The notes: generated from the sequence alone by a model not told the origin. A stretch of DNA of 40,662 nt from a bacterium (GCA_028824015.1 JAPPFC010000039.1:1-40662); one strand, 5' to 3'; shown: positions 31,899 through 40,135, counted from the first letter of the stretch. Translations and numbers: made by a program.

Positions 31899-33332
31899 CT
31901 AGCTGTCGCCGGTCGGCTCGGGAGGCGCCGACGGTGCGCGGTCCTTCCCGCCCCCCTCACGGTAGCGGGCCGCCCGGCGCTCGGCATAACCCCGGATGTT
32001 CCTCTGCTGTGAACGCTCCACCGCCAAGGACCCGGGCTCCACCGGTCGGGTGATTGTCGAACCGGCCCCGGTCCATCCTTCCTCTCCGACCTCCACCGGC
32101 GCCACCAGGACCGTGTTGGAACCGATCTGCGCCCCCGGCCCGATGGTGGTGCGGTGCTTTTGGTAGCCGTCGTAGTTGGCGGTGATGGTCCCCGCTCCCA
32201 CGTTGGCCCCCTCCCCCACGTCGGCATCGCCCAGATAGGAGAGATGAGGGGCTTTGGCGCCCTTCCCCAGCCGGGTGTTCTTGATCTCCACGAATGTCCC
32301 GGCCTTGGCTCCCGCTTCGATCCGGGCGCCCGGCCGGATCGAGGCGTAGGGGCCGACCTCGACGCCCGGGCCTATCTCGGCTCCCCGCACAACGGAGTAC
32401 CACACCCGTGCCCCGGCCCCGATCCGGCTATCGCGGATGTGGACGTCGGGTCCCAGGACCGCCCCCTCCCCCACCTCCACCTCGCCCTCCAGGTGCACGC
32501 CCGGATACAGTCTCACCCCCGGCGCCAGCCGTACGGTCGCCTCCACGTAGACCCGGTCGGGGTCCTCCATCCTCACCCCGGCCAGCATGTGGCGGTTGAG
32601 TATGCGCCGCCTCATGCGAGCGGACGCCTCCGCCAGCTGCGCCTGGTCGTTCACTCCCAGGGAGTCTCCGAAAGGAATCAGCCGGGCCGCCATTTCCCGG
32701 CCGTCGCCCACCATCACCCCGATCACATCAGGCAGGTAATACTCGCCCTGGACGTTGCCAGTCCCGATCCGTCCCAGCCCGTCGCGCAGAGGACCCGCCG
32801 AAAAGACGTAGATGCTGGTGTTGATCTCACCTATCTCCCGCTCGGCCTCCGTGGCGTCGACATGCTCCACCACTCCCCGAACCCGTCCCTCGGCGTCCCG
32901 CAGCACTCTCCCATACCCCTCCGGATCGTCCGCCATGGCGGTGAGCATGGTGGCCGCCCCACCCCCGGACCGGTGCGACTCCACGGCTCCCGAGATCACC
33001 TCGGCCGAGAGGAGCGGCACATCACCGGGAAGCACGACCACCGGGGTGTGGTCGGGAAGTTCCCCCAGTGCATCCATCGCCACTGAGACCGCGTGTCCCG
33101 TGCCCCGCCGCTCGGACTGAAAGCAGGTCTCGACCCAGCGGGGAAGGAGCGACCTCACCCGGCGGGCCCCCGATCCCACCACCACCATCATCCGTTCGGG
33201 GCCGGAAGCCGCAGCCGCCTCCACTATCCAGGACAGAATGGGCCGACCCGCCAGGGGGTGCAGCACCTTGGGCGTGTCCGATCTCATCCGGACGCCGTCG
33301 CCGGCCGCCATGATTATCACCACATGGCTCAT
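31899..33332 (-). CDS. glmU: Bifunctional GlmU: GlcN-1-P acetyltransferase / UDP-GlcNAc pyrophosphorylase
   Basis: About 477 aa; makes UDP-GlcNAc for peptidoglycan. The N-terminal uridylyltransferase has VIIMAAGDGVRMRSDTPKVLH (nucleotide loop), ERRGTGHAVSVAM, and VVLPGDVPLLS. The C-terminal left-handed beta helix begins near 255, with hexapeptide repeats and the acetyltransferase site HLSYLGDADVGEGANVGAGTITANYDG. A basic, disordered-looking tail follows. The open frame extends upstream across tRNA-Gln, but ATG 33332 with GGAGG five nt before it is the clear start. The gene is followed closely by prs. Confidence 0.96.
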   Translation of the reverse strand: MSHVVIIMAAGDGVRMRSDTPKVLHPLAGRPILSWIVEAAAASGPERMMVVVGSGARRVRSLLPRWVETCFQSERRGTGHAVSVAMDALGELPDHTPVVVLPGDVPLLSAEVISGAVESHRSGGGAATMLTAMADDPEGYGRVLRDAEGRVRGVVEHVDATEAEREIGEINTSIYVFSAGPLRDGLGRIGTGNVQGEYYLPDVIGVMVGDGREMAARLIPFGDSLGVNDQAQLAEASARMRRRILNRHMLAGVRMEDPDRVYVEATVRLAPGVRLYPGVHLEGEVEVGEGAVLGPDVHIRDSRIGAGARVWYSVVRGAEIGPGVEVGPYASIRPGARIEAGAKAGTFVEIKNTRLGKGAKAPHLSYLGDADVGEGANVGAGTITANYDGYQKHRTTIGPGAQIGSNTVLVAPVEVGEEGWTGAGSTITRPVEPGSLAVERSQQRNIRGYAERRAARYREGGGKDRAPSAPPEPTGDS

Positions 33333-33372
33333 GGGTACCTCCACGTCGGGCTGGAGCCGGGCGATGCGGCCC

Positions 33373-33447
33373 TGGCTGGGGGGATAGGACTTGAACCCAT
33401 ACCGGCGGGACCAAAACCCGCTGTGCTGCCGGTTACACCACCCCCCA
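33373..33447 (-). tRNA. tRNA-Gln (TTG anticodon)
   Basis: Minus-strand cloverleaf with acceptor TGGGGGG/CCCCCCA, the TGGTGTAACCGGCAGCA D arm typical of tRNA-Gln, anticodon stem GCGGG/CCCGC with loop TTTTGGT (anticodon TTG), T arm ending GGTTCAAGTCC, discriminator G and an encoded CCA (33375-33373). It lies between ispE (25 nt after its stop) and glmU (40 nt before its start), all on one strand, so it may be cut from the operon transcript. It encodes CCA, unlike the other tRNAs here. Confidence 0.95.
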
Positions 33448-33472
33448 AGGGGAAAGAAGGGCACATCGGCTA

Positions 33473-34333
33473 CTAGGTTACCGCTTCGTCGCGCACCGGG
33501 CCGTGCGGTAACAAATCCGCTCCCACCGCAACCGAAGCCAGCCCCTCGATTTCCCCCGCGGCCCCGGCCGCTTCCTCGACGTCCACGAAGAAGGAAAAGA
33601 GAGAGGACCCGCTGCCCGACATGGCCACCGGTCTTTCCCAAACTCCGGCCACCTCCTCCATCAGGTCTCCGAGTTCGGGACGAAGCCGGAGGGCAGCGGG
33701 AGTCAGATCGTTGCGGATCGGCGCCGCACGGCGAAGGAGAGGGGGGAGGAAGCGGGAGGGAAACTCCCGCCCCCGCGGTTCGGAGAGATCGTCCCACATC
33801 CGGTAGACGTCGGCGGTCAACAGCGGGAAGTGGGGCACCACCACCGCCACCGCAAACCCCGAGAGATCGGGAAGGCGGGTGACTTCCTCGCCAAACCCCT
33901 CCGCCCGCACGGTTCCTCCCAACAGGGCGGCCGGAACATCCGAGCCAATCAAGGCCGCCGCATTCCGTCGCCTCACCGGAGCGACCCCGAGCATGTCTCC
34001 CAAAGCGTCGAGAACCGCGGCGGCGTCGGCGCTCCCACCCCCCAATCCGGCGCCCACCGGGAGGCGCTTTTGGAGGGTTATCCGGAGTGGGGGACGCCTC
34101 AGGGCCGCCTCCTTCTCCAAAGCGCCCACCGCCTTCCACACCAGGTTCTCCCCTCCATCGGGAAGATCGGCCCCTTCGATCTCCAGTCGGTCCTCTTCTC
34201 CCTCCTCCAGCGTGATCCGATCACACCAGTCGAGGGTCTGGATCAGGGACCTGACGGGGTGGAGCCCGGAAGCCGACCTGGGCCCGACCATCAGGGTGAA
34301 GTTCACCTTGGCGGGCGCAAGCCAGGCGGTCAT
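33473..34333 (-). CDS. ispE: 4-diphosphocytidyl-2-C-methyl-D-erythritol kinase
   Basis: 286-aa GHMP kinase of the MEP isoprenoid pathway, phosphorylating CDP-methylerythritol. N-terminal APAKVNFTLMVG, substrate loop SGLHPVRSLIQTLD (usual GYH reads GLH), the ATP loop RLPVGAGLGGGSADAAAV, DVPAALLGG, and MSGSGSSLFSFF near the C terminus. ATG 34333 overlaps the rsmA stop (ATGA). It is followed by tRNA-Gln. The order tatD-rsmA-ispE is conserved in actinobacteria. Confidence 0.95.
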   Translation of the reverse strand: MTAWLAPAKVNFTLMVGPRSASGLHPVRSLIQTLDWCDRITLEEGEEDRLEIEGADLPDGGENLVWKAVGALEKEAALRRPPLRITLQKRLPVGAGLGGGSADAAAVLDALGDMLGVAPVRRRNAAALIGSDVPAALLGGTVRAEGFGEEVTRLPDLSGFAVAVVVPHFPLLTADVYRMWDDLSEPRGREFPSRFLPPLLRRAAPIRNDLTPAALRLRPELGDLMEEVAGVWERPVAMSGSGSSLFSFFVDVEEAAGAAGEIEGLASVAVGADLLPHGPVRDEAVT

Positions 34334-35163
34334 CCGGCCGACTCCCAACCGCGCGCCACCCCCGCCAGCCGAAGGAAGTCGGCAGGCAGCAGCGACTCGG
34401 GGCGCTCCTCGGGGCGAATGCCCGCCGCAACCAGGATCCGTTCGGGAGAGGCCAGCGCCGACTCCAGGGATCGACGGAGCATCTTGCGACGCTTGCCGAA
34501 GGCGCCGGCCGCCAGGGAGATGGCCCGGCCGGTGTCGGGATGGGGGCGAATCCGGTCCATCACCACCACCGAGGAGAACACTTCCGGGCGAGGAAAGAAC
34601 ACCTGGGGGGGAACGTCGAAGGCCCGGCGGACGGAGGTGTGAAGACCTGCGATCACCGAGGGGAGTCCGTAGTCCCGGCTGGAGGGGGAAGCCAGAAGCC
34701 GGTGGGCCACCTCCCGCTGCAGCATCACCACGAACCGCGAAATCGAGGGAACGTTCTGGACCATCTCCATCAGGAGCGGCGTGCCGACGCCGTAGGGCAG
34801 GTTGGAGACCATCACCCAGTCCTCGCCGTCCAGGGCCGCACCCCAATCAACCGTCAAGGCGTCCTCCATGCGTACCTCGACGCGCCCGGCATGGCTCGAA
34901 AGCGTCTCAGAAAGGACCGGGCCGAGACGGCGATCGACCTCGTAGCACACCACCCGGGCGCCCGTCTCCGCCAGAGCCGCGGTGAGATTGCCAACCCCCG
35001 CCCCCACTTCCAGGACCCGGTGTTGGGATGAAATCCCGGCAGTCTTCACGATCTTTCGCACCAGATTGGCATCCACCAGGAAATGCTGGCCCAGCCGCCG
35101 CGACGGCGTCACGTTGTGGCGGCGCAGCAACTCGGTGATTCGCGATGGGGTGAAGTTGCTCAA
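34330..35163 (-). CDS. rsmA: 16S rRNA adenine dimethyltransferase RsmA (KsgA)
   Basis: 277 aa; dimethylates the two adjacent adenines in the last hairpin of 16S rRNA during 30S maturation. Motifs: RRLGQHFLVDANLVRKIV, SAM loop VLEVGAGVGNLTAAL, ALTVDWGAAL, catalytic SNLPYGVGTPLL, and VFFPRPEVFSSVV in the RNA-binding part. The TTG start (35163) overlaps the tatD stop (TTGA); upstream frame extensions do not look like RsmA. It overlaps ispE by ATGA. The rpfB gene often found next to it in mycobacteria is absent. Confidence 0.96.
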   Translation of the reverse strand: MSNFTPSRITELLRRHNVTPSRRLGQHFLVDANLVRKIVKTAGISSQHRVLEVGAGVGNLTAALAETGARVVCYEVDRRLGPVLSETLSSHAGRVEVRMEDALTVDWGAALDGEDWVMVSNLPYGVGTPLLMEMVQNVPSISRFVVMLQREVAHRLLASPSSRDYGLPSVIAGLHTSVRRAFDVPPQVFFPRPEVFSSVVVMDRIRPHPDTGRAISLAAGAFGKRRKMLRRSLESALASPERILVAAGIRPEERPESLLPADFLRLAGVARGWESAG

Positions 35164-35951
35164 CCGGGCCCTCCCTCGGGGACCCCGAAGGTCTGGCGCG
35201 CCGTGGCGCTGGTGATGCGAGCCACTTCCCCGGTCTCCATCGCCCACACCCGCGCCAGGGCTTTTCCCACCAGAGCCACCCAAGCCGGCTCGTTGGGCTC
35301 TCCCCGGTGAGGCGGCGGAGCCAGATAGGGCGTGTCGGTCTCCACCATTCCCCGGGAGGGAGGGACGACCTCCGCGCCCCTCCTCACCGTGTCGCCGGTG
35401 GGAAACGCCACCGGGCCGGCAAAAGAGAACTTCACCCCCAGGTCGAGGAAACGCCTGGTCCAGCGAGGTCCGCCGGTCCAGCAATGCATCACCGCCGCCG
35501 GACCGGCCCCCGTTTCCTCCAGCAGCCGGTGGACATCGGCAAAGGCGTCGCGACAATGCACCACCAGGGGTTTGTCGAGCAGCATGGCGATCTCGATCTG
35601 GGAACGAAAGGCCTCCAACTGGTGCGGCCGCGAGGAGAGATTCCGGTAGAAGTCCAGCCCGGTCTCCCCCACCGCCGCCGCAGCGCCGGCCAACTCCGAG
35701 ATTTCGCCACCCTGAGACGACCACCGGCTCGCCTCATGAGGATGAAGACCCACGGTGGCCACCACACGGCCGGGATGCTCAGCCGCCAGCCGGACAGCCG
35801 ACCGGGAGGACTCAAGATCCACTCCGGGAGTCACCACCCACTCCACCGACGAGGCGCGCTCCAACAACTCCCCGGCCGGCCGCCGGTCCAACTGCAGATG
35901 GCAGTGAGTGTCCACCCAACGGGTGCTACCGCCGGTCCCCGACACGGTCAT
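35160..35951 (-). CDS. tatD: TatD-family metal-dependent hydrolase/DNase
   Basis: 263-aa TIM-barrel hydrolase with two divalent metals. Ligand motifs: VDTHCHLQLD (HxH), AVGETGLDFYRN (Glu), VVHCRDAF (His), VMHCWTGG (His) and MVETDTPYLAPPP (Asp). TatD proteins have 3'-5' exonuclease activity on DNA or RNA and roles in DNA repair and quality control. ATG 35951 overlaps the rsmI stop (ATGA), and the stop overlaps rsmA (TTGA). The metG gene common between rsmI and tatD in mycobacteria is missing here. Confidence 0.95.
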   Translation of the reverse strand: MTVSGTGGSTRWVDTHCHLQLDRRPAGELLERASSVEWVVTPGVDLESSRSAVRLAAEHPGRVVATVGLHPHEASRWSSQGGEISELAGAAAAVGETGLDFYRNLSSRPHQLEAFRSQIEIAMLLDKPLVVHCRDAFADVHRLLEETGAGPAAVMHCWTGGPRWTRRFLDLGVKFSFAGPVAFPTGDTVRRGAEVVPPSRGMVETDTPYLAPPPHRGEPNEPAWVALVGKALARVWAMETGEVARITSATARQTFGVPEGGPG

Positions 35952-36784
35952 TCCCGCCCACCGTGCGCCGACTCATAGAGGTCCCGCCGCGCCACGCCGG
36001 TCAGCCGGGATACCTCTCTAACCGCCGCCGAGGTGGAGAGCCCCCCGGCCACCAGGCGTTCCACGGCCTCGGTCGCCTCGTTCAACGGCAGGGTCTCGGT
36101 CATCTGCCCGCGGCCGGCCAACACCAGGGTGAACTCGCCCCGGGGAGGACGGGCGGTCCACTCCTCGAGCGCCTCCGACACGGTGCCCGACCATATTTCC
36201 TCGTGGAGCTTGCTGAGTTCGCGGGCGACCGACACCGAACGGTCCCCCAACCCCGCCCGCGCCAGGTCCGAGAGATCATCCACCAACCGATGGGGAGAAG
36301 AGAAGAACACCACCGTCTCCGCCGACGAGGCCACGGCCCGGATGCGCCGGGCGCGCCTCTCCCCCGACCGGGGCAGGAACCCCTCGAAGGAGAACCGGCC
36401 GGCGGGGAGTCCGGACACCGCCAGGGCGGCGGTCACCGCGCTGGGACCCGGTACCAGGGTGACTTGCGCTCCCTGGTGGCGAGCCGCTCTCACCGCCGAC
36501 AGCCCGGGATCGGAGATGCCGGGCATCCCCGCGTCGCTTAGCAGAGCCACGGTCTCCCCCGCCGCCAACCGGCCTGCCAGTTCCGCCGTGCGGGACGACT
36601 CGTTGCCGGCGAAGTAGGACCGGAGCCTCCGGGGCCGCACACCCAGGGCATCCAGCAACCGACCGGAGCGTCGGGTGTCCTCGGCGTAAACGCAGTCCGC
36701 CTCGGAGAGGGCCTCGGCAAGCCGGGGCGGAGCGTCCCCCAGGTTGCCGAGTGGAGTGCCGCACAGGATCAGGAGCCCGGCCAC
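35948..36784 (-). CDS. rsmI: 16S rRNA (cytidine-1402 2'-O)-methyltransferase RsmI
   Basis: 278-aa tetrapyrrole-methylase-fold enzyme that methylates C1402 of 16S rRNA in the decoding centre. Signature blocks: LILCGTPLGNLGDAPPRL, DCVYAEDTRRSGRLL, ALLSDAGMPGISDPG, TLVPGPSAVTAALAVSGL, FSFEGFLPRSG, and VFFSSPHRLVDDL. GTG 36784 is preferred because the family N terminus begins there; the start overlaps the end of the DUF192 gene by 16 nt. It is coupled to tatD by ATGA. Confidence 0.95.
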   Translation of the reverse strand: MAGLLILCGTPLGNLGDAPPRLAEALSEADCVYAEDTRRSGRLLDALGVRPRRLRSYFAGNESSRTAELAGRLAAGETVALLSDAGMPGISDPGLSAVRAARHQGAQVTLVPGPSAVTAALAVSGLPAGRFSFEGFLPRSGERRARRIRAVASSAETVVFFSSPHRLVDDLSDLARAGLGDRSVSVARELSKLHEEIWSGTVSEALEEWTARPPRGEFTLVLAGRGQMTETLPLNEATEAVERLVAGGLSTSAAVREVSRLTGVARRDLYESAHGGRE

Positions 36785-37104
36785 GGAGAGACGCCTCCCT
36801 TCCACGACAGCCTCCAGCCCACCTGGGGAGGGACCCGGTCGCTTCGCAGTTCCAGCACCGCCGCCGCCTCCCTGAACACCACCAGCCCGCCGGGCCGGAG
36901 ACCTCGCACTCCCACCACGCGAAGCGCTCTGTCCAGTCCCACCGCCCAAAGCCGCGAGCCGGTGAACAGACCGTGCACCGAGCGTCCGGGGATCAGCACC
37001 CCCCATCGACGGGGAACGGCATGAATGCCCCTCAGCCTCCGCCAGAAGGTATCAGCCACCATCACAGGTCCCGAACTCCATTCCCCACACTGCATCTCCC
37101 CCAC
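36769..37104 (-). CDS. DUF192 family protein
   Basis: 111 aa. VMVADTFWRRLRGI, the aromatic-hydrophobic middle LWAVGLDRALRVVGVRGLRPGG and AAAVLELRSDRVPPQVG follow the DUF192 pattern (small beta-rich fold, function unknown). The family's usual MxFP segment is degenerate here. The gene begins 3 nt after the metallopeptidase-like lipoprotein stop and its end overlaps the rsmI start, linking the lipoproteins to the rsmI-tatD operon. Confidence 0.78.
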   Translation of the reverse strand: MGEMQCGEWSSGPVMVADTFWRRLRGIHAVPRRWGVLIPGRSVHGLFTGSRLWAVGLDRALRVVGVRGLRPGGLVVFREAAAVLELRSDRVPPQVGWRLSWKGGVSPWPGS

Positions 37105-37107
37105 CGC

Positions 37108-38028
37108 TCAGGGGAGGTATGGGGCGGTCACCGAAGGACATACCGAGGGGTCCGAACAGGCGACCAGCACCAGTCCCTCCGGGATGGGAGCGACGAAGAC
37201 ATAGTCCCCGCCGCTGGCGACGAAGCCTCCGTCCTCCCGCGGCTGGGGCGTACCCACATCCATCCCCGCCAAGGCGTAGTCTCCCAGGAGGCCGGCAAGT
37301 TCCACCGCTTCATCCGGAGTGTCGCCCGCATATTCCCAGACAAGCACCACCTGCCGGTCGGGGCCATAGCCCACCAGGCTGCGTCCTCCGCCCCATCCGA
37401 CGGCGGCGTCCACTGCGACTTCGGGGCCGAGCACCTGCTCGAACATGACCAGGATGTCCAGGAACCCCCATGTGTAGTCGTAAATCTCCTCATATCCCTC
37501 GGAAAGCGCACCGGCAGGTCTCTCCATCTCTATCACCACCGTGGCCGGAGAGGGAGCACCCAGGTAGATCTCTTCGGTGGAGCCGGGAGGGTCAAGATAC
37601 ATCTCGTTCACCGCTGGCCAACCGCCGTCTCTCCACCTGTTCGCAACGTACTGGTAACCCTTGTCGTAGGGGAAGTAGAGAGCCAGTTCCATGAACAGCG
37701 GGATGTCGAGTTCAGGCAGCTCAAGAGCTGCGAACTCTGCGTAGAGACGATCCCGGGCGGCGGCGTCAAGGGTGTTCACGTACACGAACTCCGAGACAAT
37801 GGCGTCACCCTCCACCAAGCCGACCAGGCCCGAGGCGGGATCGTACAACTGGCTGTCCGCCAGGTCTTCCATCCTCGAACCGAAGTCGAAGTGCTGATCG
37901 GTGAGAGCGTGGATCAACTCGTGCACCAGGGTCAGGGTCTGCAATCCGGTGAACTCCTCGCCTGATGCGGGAATCACCAATTCCTTGTCCTCGCTGGAGT
38001 AGAACCCCGCCACGCTCTCGCCATACAA
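37108..38028 (-). CDS. Zinc-metallopeptidase-like lipoprotein, C-terminal part (frameshifted gene)
   Basis: A 306-codon frame holding the catalytic part of a gene whose N-terminal third is in another frame (38033-38566). It has LTLVHELIHALTDQHFDFG, a zincin HExxH motif, then SGLVGLVEGDAIVSEF, whose Glu is a likely third zinc ligand; HELxHALxDQHF followed by an EGDA block is a pattern seen in bacterial metallopeptidase-like lipoproteins. The rest (GWPAVNEMYLDPPGSTEEIYLG, AAVGWGGGRSLVGYG) matches the intact upstream paralogue at 38699-40048. The TTG at 38028 is only the first codon left open, not a natural start. Removing one base from the GGGG at 38032-38035 (minus) rejoins the parts with the same spacing as in the paralogue. 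Confidence 0.8.
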   Translation of the reverse strand: MYGESVAGFYSSEDKELVIPASGEEFTGLQTLTLVHELIHALTDQHFDFGSRMEDLADSQLYDPASGLVGLVEGDAIVSEFVYVNTLDAAARDRLYAEFAALELPELDIPLFMELALYFPYDKGYQYVANRWRDGGWPAVNEMYLDPPGSTEEIYLGAPSPATVVIEMERPAGALSEGYEEIYDYTWGFLDILVMFEQVLGPEVAVDAAVGWGGGRSLVGYGPDRQVVLVWEYAGDTPDEAVELAGLLGDYALAGMDVGTPQPREDGGFVASGGDYVFVAPIPEGLVLVACSDPSVCPSVTAPYLP

Positions 38029-38032
38029 TTTC

Positions 38033-38566
38033 CCCGTACAGGGCCCGCAGATCGTCGTCGGGCTCCAGAAGGCCGAGCAGTTTGAACAGGGCCTCGTCGA
38101 CCTCGATGTCCTCCAGATCGGAGTCCACCTCCATCCGAACCCTTGCCTCGAAGTCCTCGGGGGACAGGACGGTGATCACCGGCAGTTCCTCGAACTCCAA
38201 CCCCCTAATGCCTTCGGTGACCTCCACGGCTTCCCAAACCTGGGCGGAGATCTCAGGGCCCAGTCCCTCGATTACGGGCAAGTCGGGGTCGGGCACCGTC
38301 ACGGTGGTGGTAGTGGAGGGCGCAGCCTCGGTGGTGGGGGGCGCCTCGGTGGTCGTGACCGGAGCCGTGGTCGTGGTGGTGGGGGGCGCCTCGGTGGTGG
38401 TACCGGGAGCCGTAGGGGCGGTGGTGGCAGGCGCCGCGGCAGCGCTGGTGGCCGTGGAGTCCGAAGCGCCTCCGCAGGCTGCCGCCACCAGGGCAACCGC
38501 CACTATCGCCGACGCCAAGTCGGACCGAACTCGGCGGGTCGGGCGCGACCGGCCTGGGCGGATCAC
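38033..38566 (-). CDS. Zinc-metallopeptidase-like lipoprotein, N-terminal part (frameshifted gene)
   Basis: From GTG 38566 the frame encodes a lipoprotein signal (basic start, AIVAVALVAAAC with Cys ~31 as the lipidation site), then a low-complexity Thr/Pro/Ala linker (about 32-92) suited to crossing the cell wall, then EVTEGIRGLEFEELPVITV and DEALFKLLGLLEPDDDLRAL. After GGG at about 38033 this frame continues without family similarity to 37805, while the family sequence resumes in the frame ending at 37108. The combined product would be ~480 aa, anchored outside the cytoplasmic membrane, with a peptidase domain. A homopolymer sequencing error or a genuine mutation would both explain it. Confidence 0.75.
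38331..38399. repeat. Direct repeat in the Thr/Pro-rich linker
   Basis: The same 24-nt block (starting GGTGGTGGGGGGCGCC) occurs at 38331-38354 and 38376-38399, 45 nt apart, within a longer GGTGGT-rich stretch. It encodes the T-T-x-E-A-P-P-T-T linker units of the lipoprotein, and copy number could vary. Confidence 0.7.
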
Positions 38567-38698
38567 AGTCCCCCAGCCCCCTGGCCCGGGGAGAGTGTCC
38601 GGGTTGCGACAACGGCTCCAGACTGCGGAAGTCTCACTCGCCAGAGCCTATCTCTGATGCACCAGGAATGAGGAGGGGAAAAGAGACCATTCGAAACC

Positions 38699-40048
38699 TC
38701 ATCCACTCCCCGAAGCCCGCAGCCCGCGTCCAACCGCCACGTCGGAAGCGGCGATGAAAGTCAACGCCTCGCCTTCGCCGCCCAACCAGGCGTAAGCGGC
38801 GCCGGAGAACTCCACCCCGTCTGAGGTCACGGTGGGTCCCCCTGCATCCATGGCGTCCACTATGTACTCCACCAGGGCGGCCCGCATCTCGTCCGTGTCC
38901 GCCACCGTGTCTCCCACGAAGTCCACCACCAGGGCGATGCCCTCGCCGTCGCTGAACACCAGGTACCGGTCGCCTCCCCAACCCCGTGAGGCGACCGCCG
39001 CCTGCTCGGAGGGGAGCGCCGAGGCCAGCAGCGCATTCCATCCCCACTGTCCCCACACGGAGTCGGATAGCAATCGGTATGACTCGGGAGGAGAGCCAGC
39101 CGGCTTGGGCAGAAGCACGGGGTCCACCCGCCCGACGCCCTGTTCCAGAATGAACTCGGTGGAATCGGGCGGGTTCCGGTGGGTTTGATTCACCAAATCC
39201 CAACCCCCCGACTGGAACAGTTCCTGTAAGAAATCGAGGACCGGACCCGACGCGAAACCGAGGCTGTGGGTCAGGAACGAGGGGAGAACCAGGTCGTCGG
39301 AGGCCACATCCCAAGCCTCTCCGAGGACCTGCTCTCTGGCCGTGTCGCTCATGCCTTCCATAAAGAGCAACTCCACCAGGGTGGCGTCGGCCTCCGCCAT
39401 GCCTCCCAGGACCGCCAGGTAGTCGCTGTCACCCACCCGGGCCAAACGGGATTGGCGCCTCCAAATACCCAGGTGCCGGTCCACGAGCGCTTTGGCGATC
39501 TCGCCAACCAGGGTCATCTCCTCAAGCGGACTCGGGTCCTCCAGAGTGGAGACCAGCCACAGCTTCTGGCCGGCCACATCGTAATAGCCGGGTATGGGAC
39601 GGGCTCGGAAACCCGACAGGACCGTCACCCAGTCGTGGGTCGGCTCGATCAGACCCAGCAACCTGAAAAGCGGCTGATCGACCTCGGAGAGTCGCGGGTC
39701 ATTGCCGACGCCGGCGCGAAGCCGTCTCACCATCTCCTGGGAGGTGATCCCCTCGATCTGCAGGGGTTCGACAAATGTGAGGCCCCGGAGGGCCTGGGTC
39801 TCCTCCACAAGTTCCACCATCCTGTCCCGGAAGGACTCGGGCAGGAACAGCAAGCCCTCCACCGGGGTCGGACGGGTGGTCGGCGTGGTGGTGCTCGGCA
39901 CGGTCGCGACGGTGGTGGCGCTCACTTCGGAGGTCACGTCCACCATCACCGTGGAGGTGGGAGAAAGGGCCGGTTCGGCGGCGCAGGACGCCATCAACAA
40001 AGACAACCAGGCCGCTGCGGACCATCCCACCAGAGAGCTTCGCCTCAC
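38699..40048 (-). CDS. Lipoprotein paralogue of the metallopeptidase, active site lost
   Basis: 449 aa, GTG start. The signal WSAAAWLSLLMASCAAE has a lipobox Cys near residue 22, then a short Thr/Ser-rich linker. The body aligns throughout with the downstream frameshifted gene: LFRLLGLIEPTHDW, PIPGYYDVAGQKLWLV, GGWDLVNQTHRNPPDSTEFIL, SRGWGGDRYLVFSDGEG. Where that gene has HELIH, this one has GEIAK (EMTLVGEIAKALVDRH), so both zinc histidines are gone, although the later Glu region survives as GMAEADATL. It is therefore probably a non-catalytic binding or regulatory partner. TAGCCT seven nt before the GTG suggests a leaderless transcript. The 132-nt gap to its paralogue holds no gene. Confidence 0.85.
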   Translation of the reverse strand: MRRSSLVGWSAAAWLSLLMASCAAEPALSPTSTVMVDVTSEVSATTVATVPSTTTPTTRPTPVEGLLFLPESFRDRMVELVEETQALRGLTFVEPLQIEGITSQEMVRRLRAGVGNDPRLSEVDQPLFRLLGLIEPTHDWVTVLSGFRARPIPGYYDVAGQKLWLVSTLEDPSPLEEMTLVGEIAKALVDRHLGIWRRQSRLARVGDSDYLAVLGGMAEADATLVELLFMEGMSDTAREQVLGEAWDVASDDLVLPSFLTHSLGFASGPVLDFLQELFQSGGWDLVNQTHRNPPDSTEFILEQGVGRVDPVLLPKPAGSPPESYRLLSDSVWGQWGWNALLASALPSEQAAVASRGWGGDRYLVFSDGEGIALVVDFVGDTVADTDEMRAALVEYIVDAMDAGGPTVTSDGVEFSGAAYAWLGGEGEALTFIAASDVAVGRGLRASGSG

Positions 40049-40055
40049 TTCTCGG

Positions 40056-40061
40056 AGGCTA
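40056..40061 (-). promoter_or_regulatory. Candidate -10 box for a leaderless lipoprotein transcript
   Basis: On the minus strand TAGCCT (40061-40056) is exactly seven nucleotides upstream of GTG 40048, with the same hexamer and spacing as at the acyl-CoA ligase. No Shine-Dalgarno sequence intervenes. -35 not recognised. Confidence 0.35.
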
Positions 40062-40135
40062 CCTTATCTTCGATCCCTGGCGGAGACGACCGGCTAGTCT
40101 ATGACCCGATCACCGATGGAAGGGTGATTCTGTCC

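Noticed and set aside
33333-34139. Long in-frame extension upstream of glmU
   Set aside because: It reads through tRNA-Gln and ispE antisense to their coding sense; GlmU begins clearly at ATG 33332 with a GGAGG.
37805-38030. Tail of the N-terminal lipoprotein frame beyond the GGGG run
   Set aside because: After the run this frame loses all similarity to the paralogue, while the overlapping frame carries HELIH and the rest of the fold, so the tail is a frameshift by-product.
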